Counted from the stretch's first letter, positions 48,441-61,279 are shown. The stretch is DNA of 64,000 nucleotides from Rhyzopertha dominica (GCA_025024175.1 QCXZ01000042.1:5225501-5289500); one strand, 5' to 3'. The notes: generated by a model from the sequence alone, not told the origin. A program made the numbers and translations.

Positions 48441-50559
48441 TATTAAACACAATAAAAGCTAAAACACAACTAAATTTATTTTTGTAAAGAAAATAAACAA
48501 TTACCCACAAGCTGTATGCGAACAAACGTAGATAACCAGCAATAGTGACAGGTCAACTGCCAATCATTAAGTGATATTATACTAACTAAATTGTGCCAAA
48601 GTTTGATTATTGTTTCTTTTCACAGAACTGTCACTTTTCACACAGAAACATCACTTTTCATTTGAGTATCGAGGAACGCACGAAAACACCAAGTTTACAT
48701 AATGACATTGTTGCATGAAATACCTATATTATGTACTTTTAATGGTAGTCGTAGAAAAAATTATTTTTCAATCCCAAGCAACATTATTTTGTTAAAAACA
48801 AACCTTACAATACAATAGTTCAGTGACTATCAGTTCTGTTAATATGACTTATTTCCTCAGCATTTTGCTTTAAATTTATGTATTAATTCACTCTGCATAG
48901 GTTTCTGCAAATGATTATACCTAACTACTCGTATAACTTTTCTTAATAATTATAGCATACATATGTTATATGTATGTTTATAATCACATAATCGCGAAAA
49001 TGAAAAAATTATTTACAAAATTTTGCCGTACTTGTATTTTTGAAGATTACCTATAATTTTCATATTTTAAGGCACTTTTGAGAAACAAATCCATTGATTG
49101 TATTTTTTTTTGTTTCATAGTTATCGTACTTAGATTTACGCCCAATACTAAGATCCGCAAAGTTTAAACTAATCATCATTTAAATCTTAATAAAACCACA
49201 CTTAGTTCGCTCTTCATTTCATTAATTCAAAAAGTGGTAGTGATGACTTTGAGTTTGGTAAGTGTACAGTGAATTTTGCCAAAGTCTACACAGTTCAAAG
49301 AATTCTTGAAAAAATTGTCATCTTTTTCAACTGCACATTAGCCTTTTTATTAACCTTAGGCCAGGATATGCATAGTTTAAGGACCTGCATTTTTCTGCCA
49401 AAATAATCTAGATTGGCAAAACGCGATTTAGCAATTTATAGAGAATCCGCCTATGTTTCTACAGACGAAATACCCCTACAGCACACGGTCACTTCCGGCA
49501 GTTACAGAATGAAACTGAAGAGGCGATATATAATTTGGCATCAGCAGATCCAAATAGCGGTATCTCTGATATTACACGACTTGACTATTTCCTTTAATGG
49601 AATATTTAAAATAAAGTACCTATGCGATATTTATCAGTAGCCTTCGAGATGTGTTGGTACTAAGCAATACTTTGAGATAAAAACAGAGATTTTAAAAACT
49701 GCAACCGTTAAGTTTGCCTCCTAAAAGTGCCTTAGCAGTTTCAAAACTATAACCTAGAAAAAATACGAATAGAATAGTCACAGGGAAATTTAGAAAGTCG
49801 CTATTTGTCGCTTTTCGCGAAAATTTCAATAACTATGAACAATAGACACATAGACTGGCATTAAGTTTTGCACATTTCTTTAACTGGGACACATTGTATG
49901 CATATATTCCAAGTACCACGTTTTAAGTAGGCAAGTAACTAACATTTAGTTAACCCTTCACCTACATTAATTTCCATACATTTGCCCTTGATTTATTTAT
50001 TTGCATTCTTAACGTCACTCATTTTGTAAGATTGATATGTCGGCTTTAGTTGATACTGTTTCCAAAAGCACATTCTTATTACCTGTCATGGGATTAAAGC
50101 TTTATGTATCGATTTATAACCCACACCTTCACCTCGCTACAATGTGCTCTGTTTGTTACAACAATCGCGAAGTTGTAGGTTGAACAATGTAAGGCTGTTG
50201 TGGAAAAAAAAAGATTAAATTATGCCTTTTGTGGTTGAGGCGGAAACGAATTGATTCATTTTAATAACAATTGTGCTTATTACATCATGTATCTAATAGA
50301 ATTAAGATAAGTCAAGGGTAACAGGAATATTAGTAATCATTTTAAAAGCAGATTAAGTATTTTCAGATTTAAAATCATAATCTCGTAAATCTCACTTACT
50401 ATTTCCGCAAAAATTTGCCGGCTTATAGAATGTCTGCACGTACCTGGAAAAATAAAGAAATATTATACATCTATCGGTTACTTCATTCACTAACAGAGTT
50501 TACAACAAACAAGTATCTACTTTTACCAGTGTAAAAACAAAATTTTGCAATACTATCTT
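48441..50559. other. AT-rich stretch, no supported gene
   Basis: A donor-like TTTGGTAAGTG near 49255 has no credible exon upstream. Frame 49413-49640 (+) has no recognisable domain. Confidence 0.35.
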
Positions 50560-50960
50560 TTAAGACTGCAGCGCCAGTTCTCAGTGGCCGTCATTGTTTC
50601 AATTCCTCGTTTTTCAATAATCCTATGTAAATAAATGCCGTGGAAACAATCCGTCGCTGTCCAGAGCCTATTACAACACCTGAATGAATGCATAATGGTT
50701 CTCAAACAAAATCCCTGTGCGATATAAGGCATACAAGAAATAATTCCAATAATTCCAAAGACAAATAAATATTCAAGGCCGTTAACAAGCAGCTACTTGT
50801 TGTCGTTGTAGATCTGAATCATGCATCAGGCGCCAAGTATAGTTCCTTGATTATTCCTTAGATAAAAACGCTTGCATAAGTATGTAAGAATGCTGAAAAT
50901 CCACGGGTCGTTCCATAAGCCAATGCCAGGTTATCTGAAGGAACGGGAAGTGACTGCTGT
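50560..50960. promoter_or_regulatory. Weak GC-balanced non-coding island
   Basis: Moderately GC-balanced, with AATGCATAATGG near 50688 and a small tandem AATTCCAAT near 50743. Less distinct than the others. Confidence 0.25.
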
Positions 50961-52129
50961 GAAGCTAATATTTCATTTTGTGCAGATAGGAATTTTTAGT
51001 GGAGATTGCTGATTAGTTTTGCATGTAGCTGCGGTCTTATAATGAGTCATTTGTTCTATATATAAACAGAAAGCATGACTTAATGAAATAATTCTCGGCT
51101 TGCGTAAATGCAACTAGGCATTGTCTTATCGTTAACTAACGGAAGATAATTCTAATTCATTAAAAATTGCAGGGCTTTGGCTGTTTTTTTGTTAGTAACA
51201 ACTGTAGTAATATTTTAAATGTTATCTTTTGCAGAACCATAATGTTAATTAATTTGAACAATGAGCACAATGCAGATTAAACATCTCTTTTTCTACTTTC
51301 CTATAAACCAAGTTCGTCTGTACATGAAATCAACGAAAATTAAAAACTAATGCAAAGTTTAGAACTTTTAGTAATTATTGACGAATTGCACAATCAGCTG
51401 AAAAATCAAACATTGCGATTTTCCAATAGGTTTATAAAGGCTAGATCCACCTAAAATGTTAATAGATGCAGTCATATTACAAGTATTGTAGTATTTAAGT
51501 AATATATACACTCCTTATTCAAGAATTTTATGGGAACGGAGTCATATACAACAAAATGTTACCTGAGCTACGGACTTGTAACGTATTTGTTTCTAGTGAA
51601 GTGTCACTCACGATGTTACAATATTTACCAATTTAAAAAAGATATATTTTACCAACAAATGACAAATAGACGAGTAACATTGAAATACCATCCAATTTCT
51701 CCCGGCAATAGTTCTTAATACATATAATTAATTTTAAAAAATGTTGCTGTTAGTGGTACATTTTGCTGAATACATATGTAAGTAATTCAATTTCACACTA
51801 ATGAAATTTTAGACGGGATATTCTCGAAATCTCATAAGAGATTACCGTCACAGTATAAGAGACTCACCCATTAGCTTATTCCAAAGATAAAAGTTACAGC
51901 TATTGTAAATGAAAACCGAAATTAATATAAGTATATAATGAAAGTGTCTGAAATAAAACAATATATATTTTAAATGCAAGTAACTTTGTTTGGGCAAGCA
52001 AAAATCCTTTTGGTAAAGCTTTATTCCGTGGTCATCAAGAATGACAGATTTATTTGCTATGTTATATTAGTCAAAGCATAAGTGTCCATCTGAAATATAG
52101 CAATATTAACTGCCACCAACGCATGATTA
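50961..52129. other. AT-rich stretch, nothing recognised
   Basis: Frame 51530-51718 (+) shows no domain. No element ends seen. Confidence 0.4.
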
Positions 52130-52672
52130 ATAAATAATTCGCTCAATATATTTCTGAAACCATTGATTCTACAGGTCGGGTAGATGTAATCCTTACAGAC
52201 TTCACAAAAGCTTTCGATGCAATTCAGAACGATATCCTTTTTCATAAACTAAGTTATTTTGGTTTGTCTTCTAAATCTATGCTACTAATACAGTTGTATC
52301 TAAGACATTTTTAATACAATTCTTTTCATCAGAAATTTTACTTCTGGTGTTCTTCAAGGGTCCAATCTTGGACCTTTGTTATTCGTAATTTATAAACGAT
52401 CTACTATCTTCCCTTCCTTGTCGAGTTTTTGCCTACGCTGATGATATAAAAATATTCAACTTCATTTCTTCTCAAGAAGACACTAATTTAGTTCAAATGA
52501 TAGATCCTTGGGATTCGTAATACGTGATATTACTGTTTAAAAAATATTTTATATTTTTGTTCTCAGTAAAATTGAATAAGCTTCTCCGTTCTGGTTCCCT
52601 ATTTATTTATTTATAATATTGTCCTGTAATTGGTTTTTGTTAGACAACACAGTTTATTATTATTATTATATA
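52130..52672 (+). mobile_element. Jockey/CR1-type non-LTR 3' fragment with (TTA)n tail
   Basis: The + strand gives RVDVILTDFTKAFDAIQNDI then LFHKLSYFGLSSKSML (52180-52290), FTSGVLQGSNLGPLLFVIY (52350-52400, VPQGS box with P changed to L) and RVFAYADDIKIFNF (52425-52460) with YADD intact. Coding similarity ends near 52500 and a short 3' part leads to a (TTA)n tail at 52653-52670. Such short repeat tails are usual for some non-LTR clades. A mariner starts immediately after. Both a 5' truncation and an internal 3' deletion are likely. Confidence 0.75.
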
Positions 52673-53951
52673 CGAGGGAAGATCATTAATTATGGTCCCT
52701 GACATAGAGAGCCACAAAACATGAATTATTATAGGTTTATTTTTCGACATAATCTCCTTGAACTTCGATGCATTTGGTCCAACGATGTTCCAATGCTCTG
52801 ATTCCTCTAGAAAGGAATTCTTGTGGTTGGTCCTCTAACCAGTCGTTTAATGCTATCATCACTTGATAATCATCGTCATATCTGGTCCCACGCAGATATT
52901 CTTTCAATTTCGGAAATAAGAAGTAACCGCTGAAAGCTAGGTCTGATGTATACGCAGGTTGTTCGTGCAATTCAAATCCTGCGTCCTGAATAGCTTAATT
53001 GCAATATGCCTTTTGGGTACAGGAGCGTTTTCCTGATGAAACGAAATTCCTTTCCTCAATTTTCCCCGTCTTTTTCTTTGATGTTCTCGTGCAATTTTGA
53101 AATTAAGTTCTAATAGTAAAAACGTGTTAACTGTGTGTCCACGTTCAAAAAAATCAACCATTAAAATTCCGTCCGCATCCCAAAGAATTGTGGCCATAAT
53201 TTTACCACCAGAGGGCACAACTCGAAATTTTCGTGGTGGAGAACCTTTGTGATGCCCCTCCATATTCTGTTGTTTTGTCTCTGGGTCAAAGTGGTGGACC
53301 CATGTTTCATCAACAGCTACAAAACGAGAGAGAAACTTATCCGGATCTGCTGAAAACTGCCAGACTGGGTTCAGAATGCAGGACTCTCGCACGTTTTTGA
53401 TCAGGCGTCAACATTTTAAGGAGCCAGCGTGCAGATAACTTTTTAAAACCTAAACTATCCGTTAATATTTTTTCTATTGTGCCATATGCAAAGTCTGTAA
53501 TTTCAGCTATCCGACGAATGGTCATTCGCCTATTTGCCATTACCATGTCGTGTACACGATTAACATTTTCCTGAATAGTNACAGTTACTAGTCGTCCGGA
53601 ACCCTTTGGATGTTAACACGTTTGTCTTCCCAATTAGAATTCTCGAGACACATTTTTTACCAATTGGTAAAAAGGAGCACTCCCACCTAATACACCCACC
53701 ATATCTTCATGAGTCTCTTTTGACGACAACCTTTTCTTTTGCAAATATTTTATAACTGCTCAGATTTTTCCATTGTTGAAAATTATTCAAATACCTTCGC
53801 GAAAATTCTAAATTATTTTAACAAACAACGAATGAGAAGACTGGTATTGAACAAGTGTCGCAACAAATAAATAAACTTTTAATATGTCAAAGGATTTCAC
53901 TGTCAGTCAACGCCTACTATATCAGGGACCATAAATAATGATCTCCCCTCA
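52673..53951 (-). mobile_element. Full-length mariner element with both inverted repeats
   Basis: About 1279 bp, the usual mariner size. The left end CGAGGGAAGATCATTAATTA and the right end TAATGATCTCCCCTCA are imperfect inverted repeats of about 31 bp (52673-52703 and 53921-53951), both continuing into GGTCCCTGA-type sequence, and the element is flanked by TA on each side. It inserted at the TA at the end of the (TTA)n tail of the preceding non-LTR copy, so it is younger than that copy. Confidence 0.9.
52737..53773 (-). pseudogene. Mariner transposase pseudogene
   Basis: From ATG at 53773 to a stop at 52737, close to the usual ~345 codons. N-terminal helix-turn-helix: KYLQKKRLSSKETHEDMVGV, VHDMVMANRRMTIRRIAEIT and LKMLTPDQKRARV (53330-53770), broken by a small deletion right after the start and an ambiguous base near 53580. 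Catalytic core: VAVDETWVHHFDPETKQQ (53275-53320, first aspartate kept), FHQENAPVPKRH (near 53025, where the family has HQDNAP, so D is E) and LAFSGYFLFPKLKEYLRG (near 52915, where the family has LAP.DY, so D is G). The end RWTKCIEVQGDYVEK is intact. A frameshift near 52950 splits the core. Inactive. Confidence 0.9.
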
Positions 53952-54169
53952 TAATTTGTATTTGAGTGAAGTTTGAATCTCACCAGTTAACATTATCATC
54001 AGAACACAGAAACGGTCCGAAAATGGAACCATGCTGCATATCACACAGCAGAATTCTAACATTCACTCTAAGATATCTCTTCAGCTGCATCGGAAGAAAA
54101 ATCCCATGCTCCACTTCCCAGCATGTGACGAGTGCTTCCCGTTTGAACTGTAGTTACCTTGTTACCTCC

Positions 54170-54530
54170 GAAGTCAACTGATACGGGCGTGAAAAACCAG
54201 TCGGACGCGAACCCATTCATCCATCAGTTTCCAGTGCGTGTCGCATAGCGGCCAGTCGGACGGCATTACGTGAAATTTTTTGTTGACGCGCCACTCAGCT
54301 GATTATCGTGTTAGCGTTTGTTTAGATGGACTGGGCTCGTAAAGCGGCCAACGTACGAACGAAACTCAATAAAGCTACTCCGCATTGGCGTTAAAAAGCT
54401 CCACCAACTATCGCCGATCGTTTAATCCGGTGTGAATGGAACCGTTGTTGTCACAGCCATAAACGCCGGCCAATAATATTCCCTGCATGTGGCAAGAGAA
54501 CCTTCAGTTTTTCTACAAAGACATTTATTT
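54170..54530. promoter_or_regulatory. GC-balanced non-coding island
   Basis: About 350 bp, GC-balanced; the phrase CCAGTCGGACG occurs twice (near 54197 and 54251), a short direct repeat within the island. No coding signal. Confidence 0.4.
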
Positions 54531-55799
54531 CCTATTATGATTCTAAAAGCTGATGCGATAAATTAGAATCGACGGAGGTTATGAATTATTGAAGAGTCGT
54601 CGTTGTTTGTGGTGTTTGCGTTGGATGCCTTCAAACAAATAACGCGTGCCCTCGTAGTCGTTTTTGTGCGTCGGGTGGTAAGCTGTTTATGTCCGTCATG
54701 TAGAATTTGTGCTGCATGAATGGAGTAAACTTCTCGAGGTTAAGCTCTAGAACTAAAATGAGGCTTAAAGCAGCATCAAATTGTTACAATTTACCTTATA
54801 CATCATGAATGATCTCACATATTTCATACCGCTTACGTCTCAGCAAAAGCATCCCCATCTTAAGCTTACAAATTCTACATCCTCTCCAATATAACACACT
54901 ACAGCTACACCTGCAGCTCTCTTTTATTTATAATGTTTCAACTTAATCCAATTTCTACTAAGCAAGCCCCAAGCTAATCAAAAATAAAAACACTCAGTGA
55001 GGAAACGTACTCAATATCAAAAAAATATTCAGAAATTGAGCACACCACAAATGAAGGCACTATGTAAACAAAGCCCATAACACTGCTGAATTTGACATCA
55101 TTTCTCAACTAGCTTTGCAAAATCTATTTTGTTGTCTAAACCAAAACAATTCATAAGCTCACAGCTGCCGGTTCCAACAGCTTGATAAGTCTTTCTGATA
55201 GTACTGAGCAGTGAAAGATATTGCCATATCAAAATTGTAACAAATCCGTATAAATAAAACTTATTTTACACATGAAGCTCTGAGGTCAGTGTTCAGGTTA
55301 GGAAGTTAGACAACAATTGAGTAATATAGATGTATTGGAACTGAAATATTGATGTTTTCGGAACATCGATATGACGTTGCCATCTCTGGTCATCAAACGA
55401 AATAGTTTTGACTAACGAGCTAAAATTGAGGTTACATCTGATCTGTCTTTTGTTGAACAAGAACGCGCACTAAATAAATTGTTTCGAAAAGCTATCGTTC
55501 AAAAGATGACTCTGGAGCAAACAACTAGTGAAGTGACATTTAACAAAACAAACAAATGACAACGTTAAATAATATTTTCTATTCACTGGACCTAGCATCA
55601 CCTAAATCTTGGCACATCTGTATTGCTACATACAATAGCTTACCTATTTGTTATTTTAAAAAATAACTGGACTCACCATCTTTATCTCAGAAAAAAACTG
55701 ACTTGTAAAATATCCACTCTAGGTCATGCACAACATTGTCTAGCTTCTGTTAGATACGCTTCTTAAATAGTGGTTGTGAATGGATTTGGTATAGAGTCT
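54531..55799. other. AT-rich stretch, no supported gene
   Basis: A GC-balanced shoulder continues to about 54760. The remainder is AT-rich with no identifiable element. Confidence 0.35.
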
Positions 55800-57320
55800 A
55801 GTCCGATAGTGAAATGCCCAAATGCAAATTTGGTCGAAATACTTAATACTTAAAAAGGTCGAGAGAAACGTTCAAGAATTTTTGAATGGATGTAAGTAGC
55901 TATAAAGAAGGCTACAAATAGATGGGTTCCATTTAAAGAAGGCAAGGCGAATAGAAGATGGTGGTGTACGAAATGCGTGCAGGAAACAAATTTAAGAAAC
56001 GCGATACAAACAGAAAGAATTGAGGATAAGGGCACAAGAAGCATAAGGCAAAAGTAAAGAAAGTGTAGAGATAGATGAAAAGATCTGATAAGGGAGAACG
56101 AGTTAAACTTATCCCAGGAAGGTTAACATTAAAGAGATGCGAAACTTTTTTAGGGAGATAAAAAAGGGCAAGGAGTAGTTGTAGAGTGGAATTGTACAAT
56201 AAAAACCCGGAAAGTGGGAAGAAGAACAAGTACGGATATTTAAGAAATGAGATGTAACAAAATGAAATAATTATAACAAAATATCTCTACCAGACGTTGT
56301 GTAAAAAGATGCTGGCAGTACTAATAAAGACCAGATTGGACAGTATCAAGCTGGCTTTAGAAATGGCAGGGGAACAACAAGTTTTTACTGTAAATGAAGT
56401 ATTAAAGACTTATTGCGAATATAAGATGCCAGGGGTAGTGGTTTCATAGATTTCAGGTAAGCGTATGATTCGGCGATGAAAGTTGTTTATTCAAGCTACT
56501 GATATGGTGTGGAATCCCAATGAAATTAGTAAGATTAATTAAAATGACTCTCAGCTATACGAATAGCTGCGTAAAAATTAAAGGAAGACATCAGATGATT
56601 CGAATTAGAACGAGTTTTAGACAAGGAAACCTACTCTCCATATTGTTATTTAACGTCTTATTAGCAAAAGGAACCACTAAGTAATAAGTTATGCAGAAAA
56701 CATGACCCTGATAGGTGTATGAAGAAACTGAAAATTGATGATGAAAAAGAAAGAAAAATTATCGAAGAAGGAAGGAGGAAGCTAGAAAGGTCAATGAAGA
56801 GAAGATCAAGTAGATGGAGGTAGGAGCTACTAAAACGAAAAGAAAATTAGTGCGCATGTAAGGAGGTAAAAGCATTCGAGGAATTAGAAAAACTTGTGTA
56901 CTTAGAATTATTGGTAAACAATAAGTGTTAAAAAGAGGTAGGTGTACGGGTTCATTAAACAATATAATCAATTCAAAACATTTATCGCGAAACAATAGTT
57001 TCTTATACACAGTGATATTCTTTGTTGCACTGGACTGCTGTGAAACATGAGTGATGAACACAAAGTCGCAGGAATACCTTCTGAGATGTGAAATAAAAAG
57101 AATCAGAAGAATTTTAGGAAGAGTGAAAACTGGAGAAGGATACAAAAGAAGAACCAACGAAGAGGTCCAAGACATTTACCATTACTCTAAAAAGATGCAG
57201 TGGTTAATTTGTAGTAAAGTTGAAATCACAAGAGAAAAAGAAGAAAACGTGAATGACTGGAAAAGAAAGGCAAAAGACAGAAAAATGTGGCAGACCACTA
57301 TAACCAAACCTGGGCCTACA
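55800..57320 (+). mobile_element. RTE-type non-LTR retrotransposon relic
   Basis: Pieces in order on the + strand: FKEGKANRRWWCTKCVQETN (about 55935-55995) before the RT; AGFRNGRGTT (56351-56380); GIPMKLVRLIKMTLSYTNS (56510-56570); FRQGNLLSILLFNVLL (56612-56660); YAENMTLIG (56689-56715), where the YADD box has become YAEN; EELEKLVYLELLVNN near 56880-56920; and KSQEYLLRCEIKRIRRILGR with RRTNEEVQDIYHY (57063-57185), the thumb and tail region typical of RTE. It ends near 57310 without a clear tail. Many stops; inactive. Confidence 0.7.
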
Positions 57321-57439
57321 AGGCCCGCTAAAGTTATCTCCATATAATTTAAGTGACCACAGTTTCTAGTATTATTCTACGAACTCTTGCTTACTCAAGT
57401 TACACTGGATGCAAGCAAGTGAAGACTTTAAACCCATAA

Positions 57440-58220
57440 TTCCTTATTGGAGAAGCTTAATGACTCCTGTCACAGAGATCGACGTGACGTTATGTTCCAC
57501 CCCCGTGCGCCGTCTGTAAATGGTCTGCAAAACATGGACTGGAACTGCACAGCATTTTTTCACTCGAAGAGGTCCATCAGACACAATGGTGATTTGCTCC
57601 GAAATCGGGGGCGATCCGTTTTCACCACACCATCCAAAACAGTGTGGGATAAAGAATGGCCCTGGCGAAACTGCTTTATGTATTATGCAAATCGGGCGGA
57701 GCGCATATTCTGGAACGGGGCGATAGTCGGCAATGGGAAGTATGATGTGCGATACAGGCCGTCGACGGGACAAGCCGCATACAAATGGAGGCGGCGCACG
57801 CTAGCGATGCTATCGCGGACGAACTATTATTTCAACACGGGTACGCGTGTTGTGGCGGATGCGAAGGCATTACATTAAACACCGCTGACTTTTAATTGGT
57901 TTATATATCACTGCCTCCTCAGCACGCCACTGTAGTGCGACGCGTGTTCCACTAAAGCGCCCTGTAAAAATGCTGCGACCGGAGCTTTTGCTCAACGGCC
58001 ACCGGAATTGCGTGCGTGAGACGATGAAAACGGCCCGGATCCCGAGAAAAATGTGGACACGCCGTGAATCGCTAATGAGATATTCAAAAAGGAGACCCCT
58101 GTTTAGGGGGCGGCGAGCGTAATTTCCTTTTGGGAAGGAGGACGGCGGCCGCGAAACAATGGGAAAATGGGGTAAATCCCGGCTGGCGCGAGATTTGTAG
58201 CGGATATCGCACATGGAATA
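57440..58220. promoter_or_regulatory. Largest GC-balanced island, multiple open frames
   Basis: About 780 bp at near-even GC. Overlapping open frames occur on both strands: 143 codons (57447-57878 +), 109 (57444-57773 -) and 114 (57870-58214 -). Three competing frames without a recognisable domain point to few stop codons because of composition rather than coding. GC-rich words such as GGCGGCGAGCG and ATTAA-type cores coexist. Could be conserved regulatory DNA; a coding exon is not excluded. Confidence 0.4.
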
Positions 58221-59269
58221 TTCGGGATTGAAAATGTAATCTTGGCATCACACTCACTCAAGAATACTTTTACATCAAATTGTCAAAATGACATTTACGT
58301 CTTTATTTCTTATACTATACGATTAGTAATCAGGTTTTGAGTCTTTTTTCTCATTACACATTTTTTTCTCTAAGACAAACAGTCCTCGTGGTAGCAAAAA
58401 TATATAGATTTTAAAATCTGTTTTTGCCAAATAACTCGAAAAATATTAACTTAACAAAAAAATTGTAGGAGTACATTTCGACCAGAAATTTGATTTTCTA
58501 TATAAAACCAAAATTTTAAAAGATCGTACGAGTAGGGTCCAAAATAGGTTTTTTGGAAATATTTCGAAAATGTCAAAATTTTGAATAAATCTTCTAAGAC
58601 ACTTTTTGTGAGAAATTTTATTTCCTATCTGATGGTATTTTAATTTTTTGAGTATATTAAATATATTCGGAAATATTTAGGAAAAACCGTTTTCTTTAAG
58701 TCACGCTTTTTTGCTAATATCTTCTAAACAGTTTGCTGCACCGAAAATTCATAAGAACGAATAATACTCGCAGTTATACTACTAATCACATACTAAAACG
58801 AAAAAAAAAATGCAAAAAGGGTTACCCCCCAATTTCGCTTCCTTCCCGATACCCCACAAACAACAGGTCGCTTTAGGTAGTTGAGATTTCTACGTTTGCC
58901 AAATTTCAAGTTCATATATTAAGTCTTTCAAAAGTTATCGTGTCCACAAACAAAACCACAGACACATAGACAAGAAATGTTTTTGCTCAAATTGAGTGTT
59001 TTTGCGTTTTCGACCATTTTAAAGCGAATGAGCAAATAAAAATTTTTGAAAATTTTTTTCGCGAAGCAATACTTCCCATCCGTTGGATGTGGTTCGGTAT
59101 TAGTTATAATATATTGCGGGACCAAAAATAATTCTGCGAATATTTTAACTTTACTTGAAATCTCTCAACATTTACATTGAAATTTAAGTAATAAATAAAC
59201 ACAAAACAAAATAATAAACAACAAAGCTTACACTATTTATTTTTTAATATTATCATTATATTTTTTAAA
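58221..59269. repeat. AT-rich unclassified repeat-like stretch
   Basis: Long runs with words such as GCCAAATTTCAAGTTCATAT and AAAGTTATCGTGTCCAC (near 58897-58950) have the look of insect MITE or satellite-like repeats. No matched ends were found. It ends where the transposase relic begins. Confidence 0.3.
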
Positions 59270-60540
59270 TTAAATATTAGTGACTTAAAGAAGTTATTGT
59301 CATCGTCTGTTTCATCACCGTCGCCAAGTTGAATTATTAATTCCGCCACCAGTTGTTCCATGTAAAAATTTTCTTCTTTTATTACATCATGCACACAGTT
59401 AAACCTACTTCTTCTTGAATAGTTTCTATGGTACTAGCACTCTTTTTGCCTCTTTTAGTTGTGCCAAATCATTTCAGTTGTATTAAAAACTTTTTATTTT
59501 TAGAACCTCCAAGAGTTGTTTCTTTGTATAACACTCACCAAAATCTTCCATTTCTTATTTATGTGACGACGTATTTGGAATTTTTCCAATCGGACCAGAA
59601 TGGTAAAACCCATTGTCTAATACAATTACTGCATTGGCCGGAAGCTTTCGCAGCAGTTTATTCTCAAACCAATTTCCAAAAACTTCAGATGTCATACTTT
59701 CATGGTAATCTACCTTTGCGTTCTTCATATTTTTTTAGCAGATCGAAATAATGCATCTTCTATCAATCTGGTTTTAGATCCCGCATTTAGAATAATTTTT
59801 TACATTGTGACACCGCTACATTCAAAATGCATCTGTCACTCTTATCACACCCTTTTTTCACTGTGTAATGGGTGTCGTACCAAATTTCGTCGACATTGGT
59901 CTATCTTCATCTCGACAATTTTTAATTTGGTTAAATCAATTTACTCGCCATTCCAAAATTCGTGGAGATTCCATAAGCACTTGGCGATTATTAATTTTTT
60001 TTAATGAAATACCATTTTTCTTTAAAAAAATTACGTAAACTCTCCTTACAGCAGTTAATTTATAGCCCAGTATTAATTTTCTTGTGTAATTCTTCAATTT
60101 TCAATACAAAATTATTCTTGTATGCCTCATAAACTATACGTCGTATTAAATTTGCGTGATCATCTTTGAAAACCCTCGACGACCAACGTTTTTTCGCACT
60201 TTTCTGTCCTGAATTCCATTTACAGCTGTATTTCTCACAGTTGATTGTGAAATTGTGGTAATTCTACTGGTTTTTTGCGATGGCCACACTTTCTCCCTCT
60301 GAATTTTTGATCTATTCATAAGCTTTCAAAACTATTTGCTTAGCTTTAGGTGGTAAATGATTATTACTCCGTTTAATGAGATTTGACTCTTCCGGTATAT
60401 CAGTTTCAACATTGTTGTCAAAAACATCTTTCGCCATTTCAACTTCTTCAACAACCTCAATGTTGATCTCACCTTCTTGTGGGTGGGAAACATCTACCCC
60501 ATTCCACGGTCTCCACATTTTTATAATAAATAAGTGCAAA
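59270..60540 (-). mobile_element. IS630/Tc1-mariner-type transposase relic, second copy
   Basis: On the minus strand: an acidic N-terminal region (INIEVVEEVEMAKDVFDNNV, 60312-60540) leading to LPPKAKQIVLKAYE; helix-turn-helix remnants near 60150-60260; NVDEIWYDTHYTVKKGCDKS (near 59835-59910, first catalytic D kept); YHESMTSEVFGNWFENKLLR then LPANAVIVLDNGFYHSG (near 59590-59715, second D kept); and CMM..IKEENFYMEQ with LGDGDETDDD near 59300-59400, the acidic C-terminus of this family. The third block (ELNPIELIW in relatives) is not visible, apparently deleted. Same family as the 26.6-29.5 kb transposon, but clearly diverged; terminal repeats were not found. Confidence 0.75.
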
Positions 60541-61279
60541 GTATTTCTGGCCGGTCTTTACATACAATTAATTCAATTTTGAACTGCACATTTTTGTGCT
60601 GGTGAGAGCTAATTATGTTACAGCTTTTCTGATGATGGGACTGGTAACCTAACAATATTGGGTAGCTAACCTACTGAATCTAAATTATTGCTTTTAACCC
60701 TTAGAGTGAGGAAGAAAATAAAGAACGGATCACCTACCATTACTAATAACGCTACAACTCCTGGCATTTTTGAGCAAACCTGAAGTTCTGGATTGACAAT
60801 AGATTACAAGGCTCGTTTTAAAGAGCATATAGGAACAAATTGGACAATGTCTACATAGTATACACTCGATGGGAGTGTTATTTCTGTTTCTTTAAACGTA
60901 TTTATGTACTACGTTTCGTGGTTAATATTAAAACTACACAGTAAAAATAAAGATAAATAAAATAATTTAAAAAATGGAAACTAGTTTTTCTACAGGGTTC
61001 TCAAAAACGCAGCCTTTTCAATTGCTATCCTCATTTTGAATATTACAAAAAATGATTTTACTTAGCTCATATCACTCTTTTAATGAAATGTTTTAAAGGA
61101 GCAACCTCCTATGTAGGTACCTTAAAAATATATTTTGAATTTAATTTATATCCAACTCGTGGGGCCTGGTTTATAGTACGTAAATAAAAAGATTATAAAT
61201 AAGACACTCGGAATGTCAGTTTTGTACATAATAAAAGGTTCTAAGAATCATATTGATGCTGAGCAAATCTAACTAAAGC
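60541..61279. other. AT-rich stretch, nothing recognised
   Basis: No element end or exon could be supported. Confidence 0.4.

Noticed and set aside
49255..49265. GGTAAGTG as a donor site
   Set aside because: No acceptor and conserved frame upstream.
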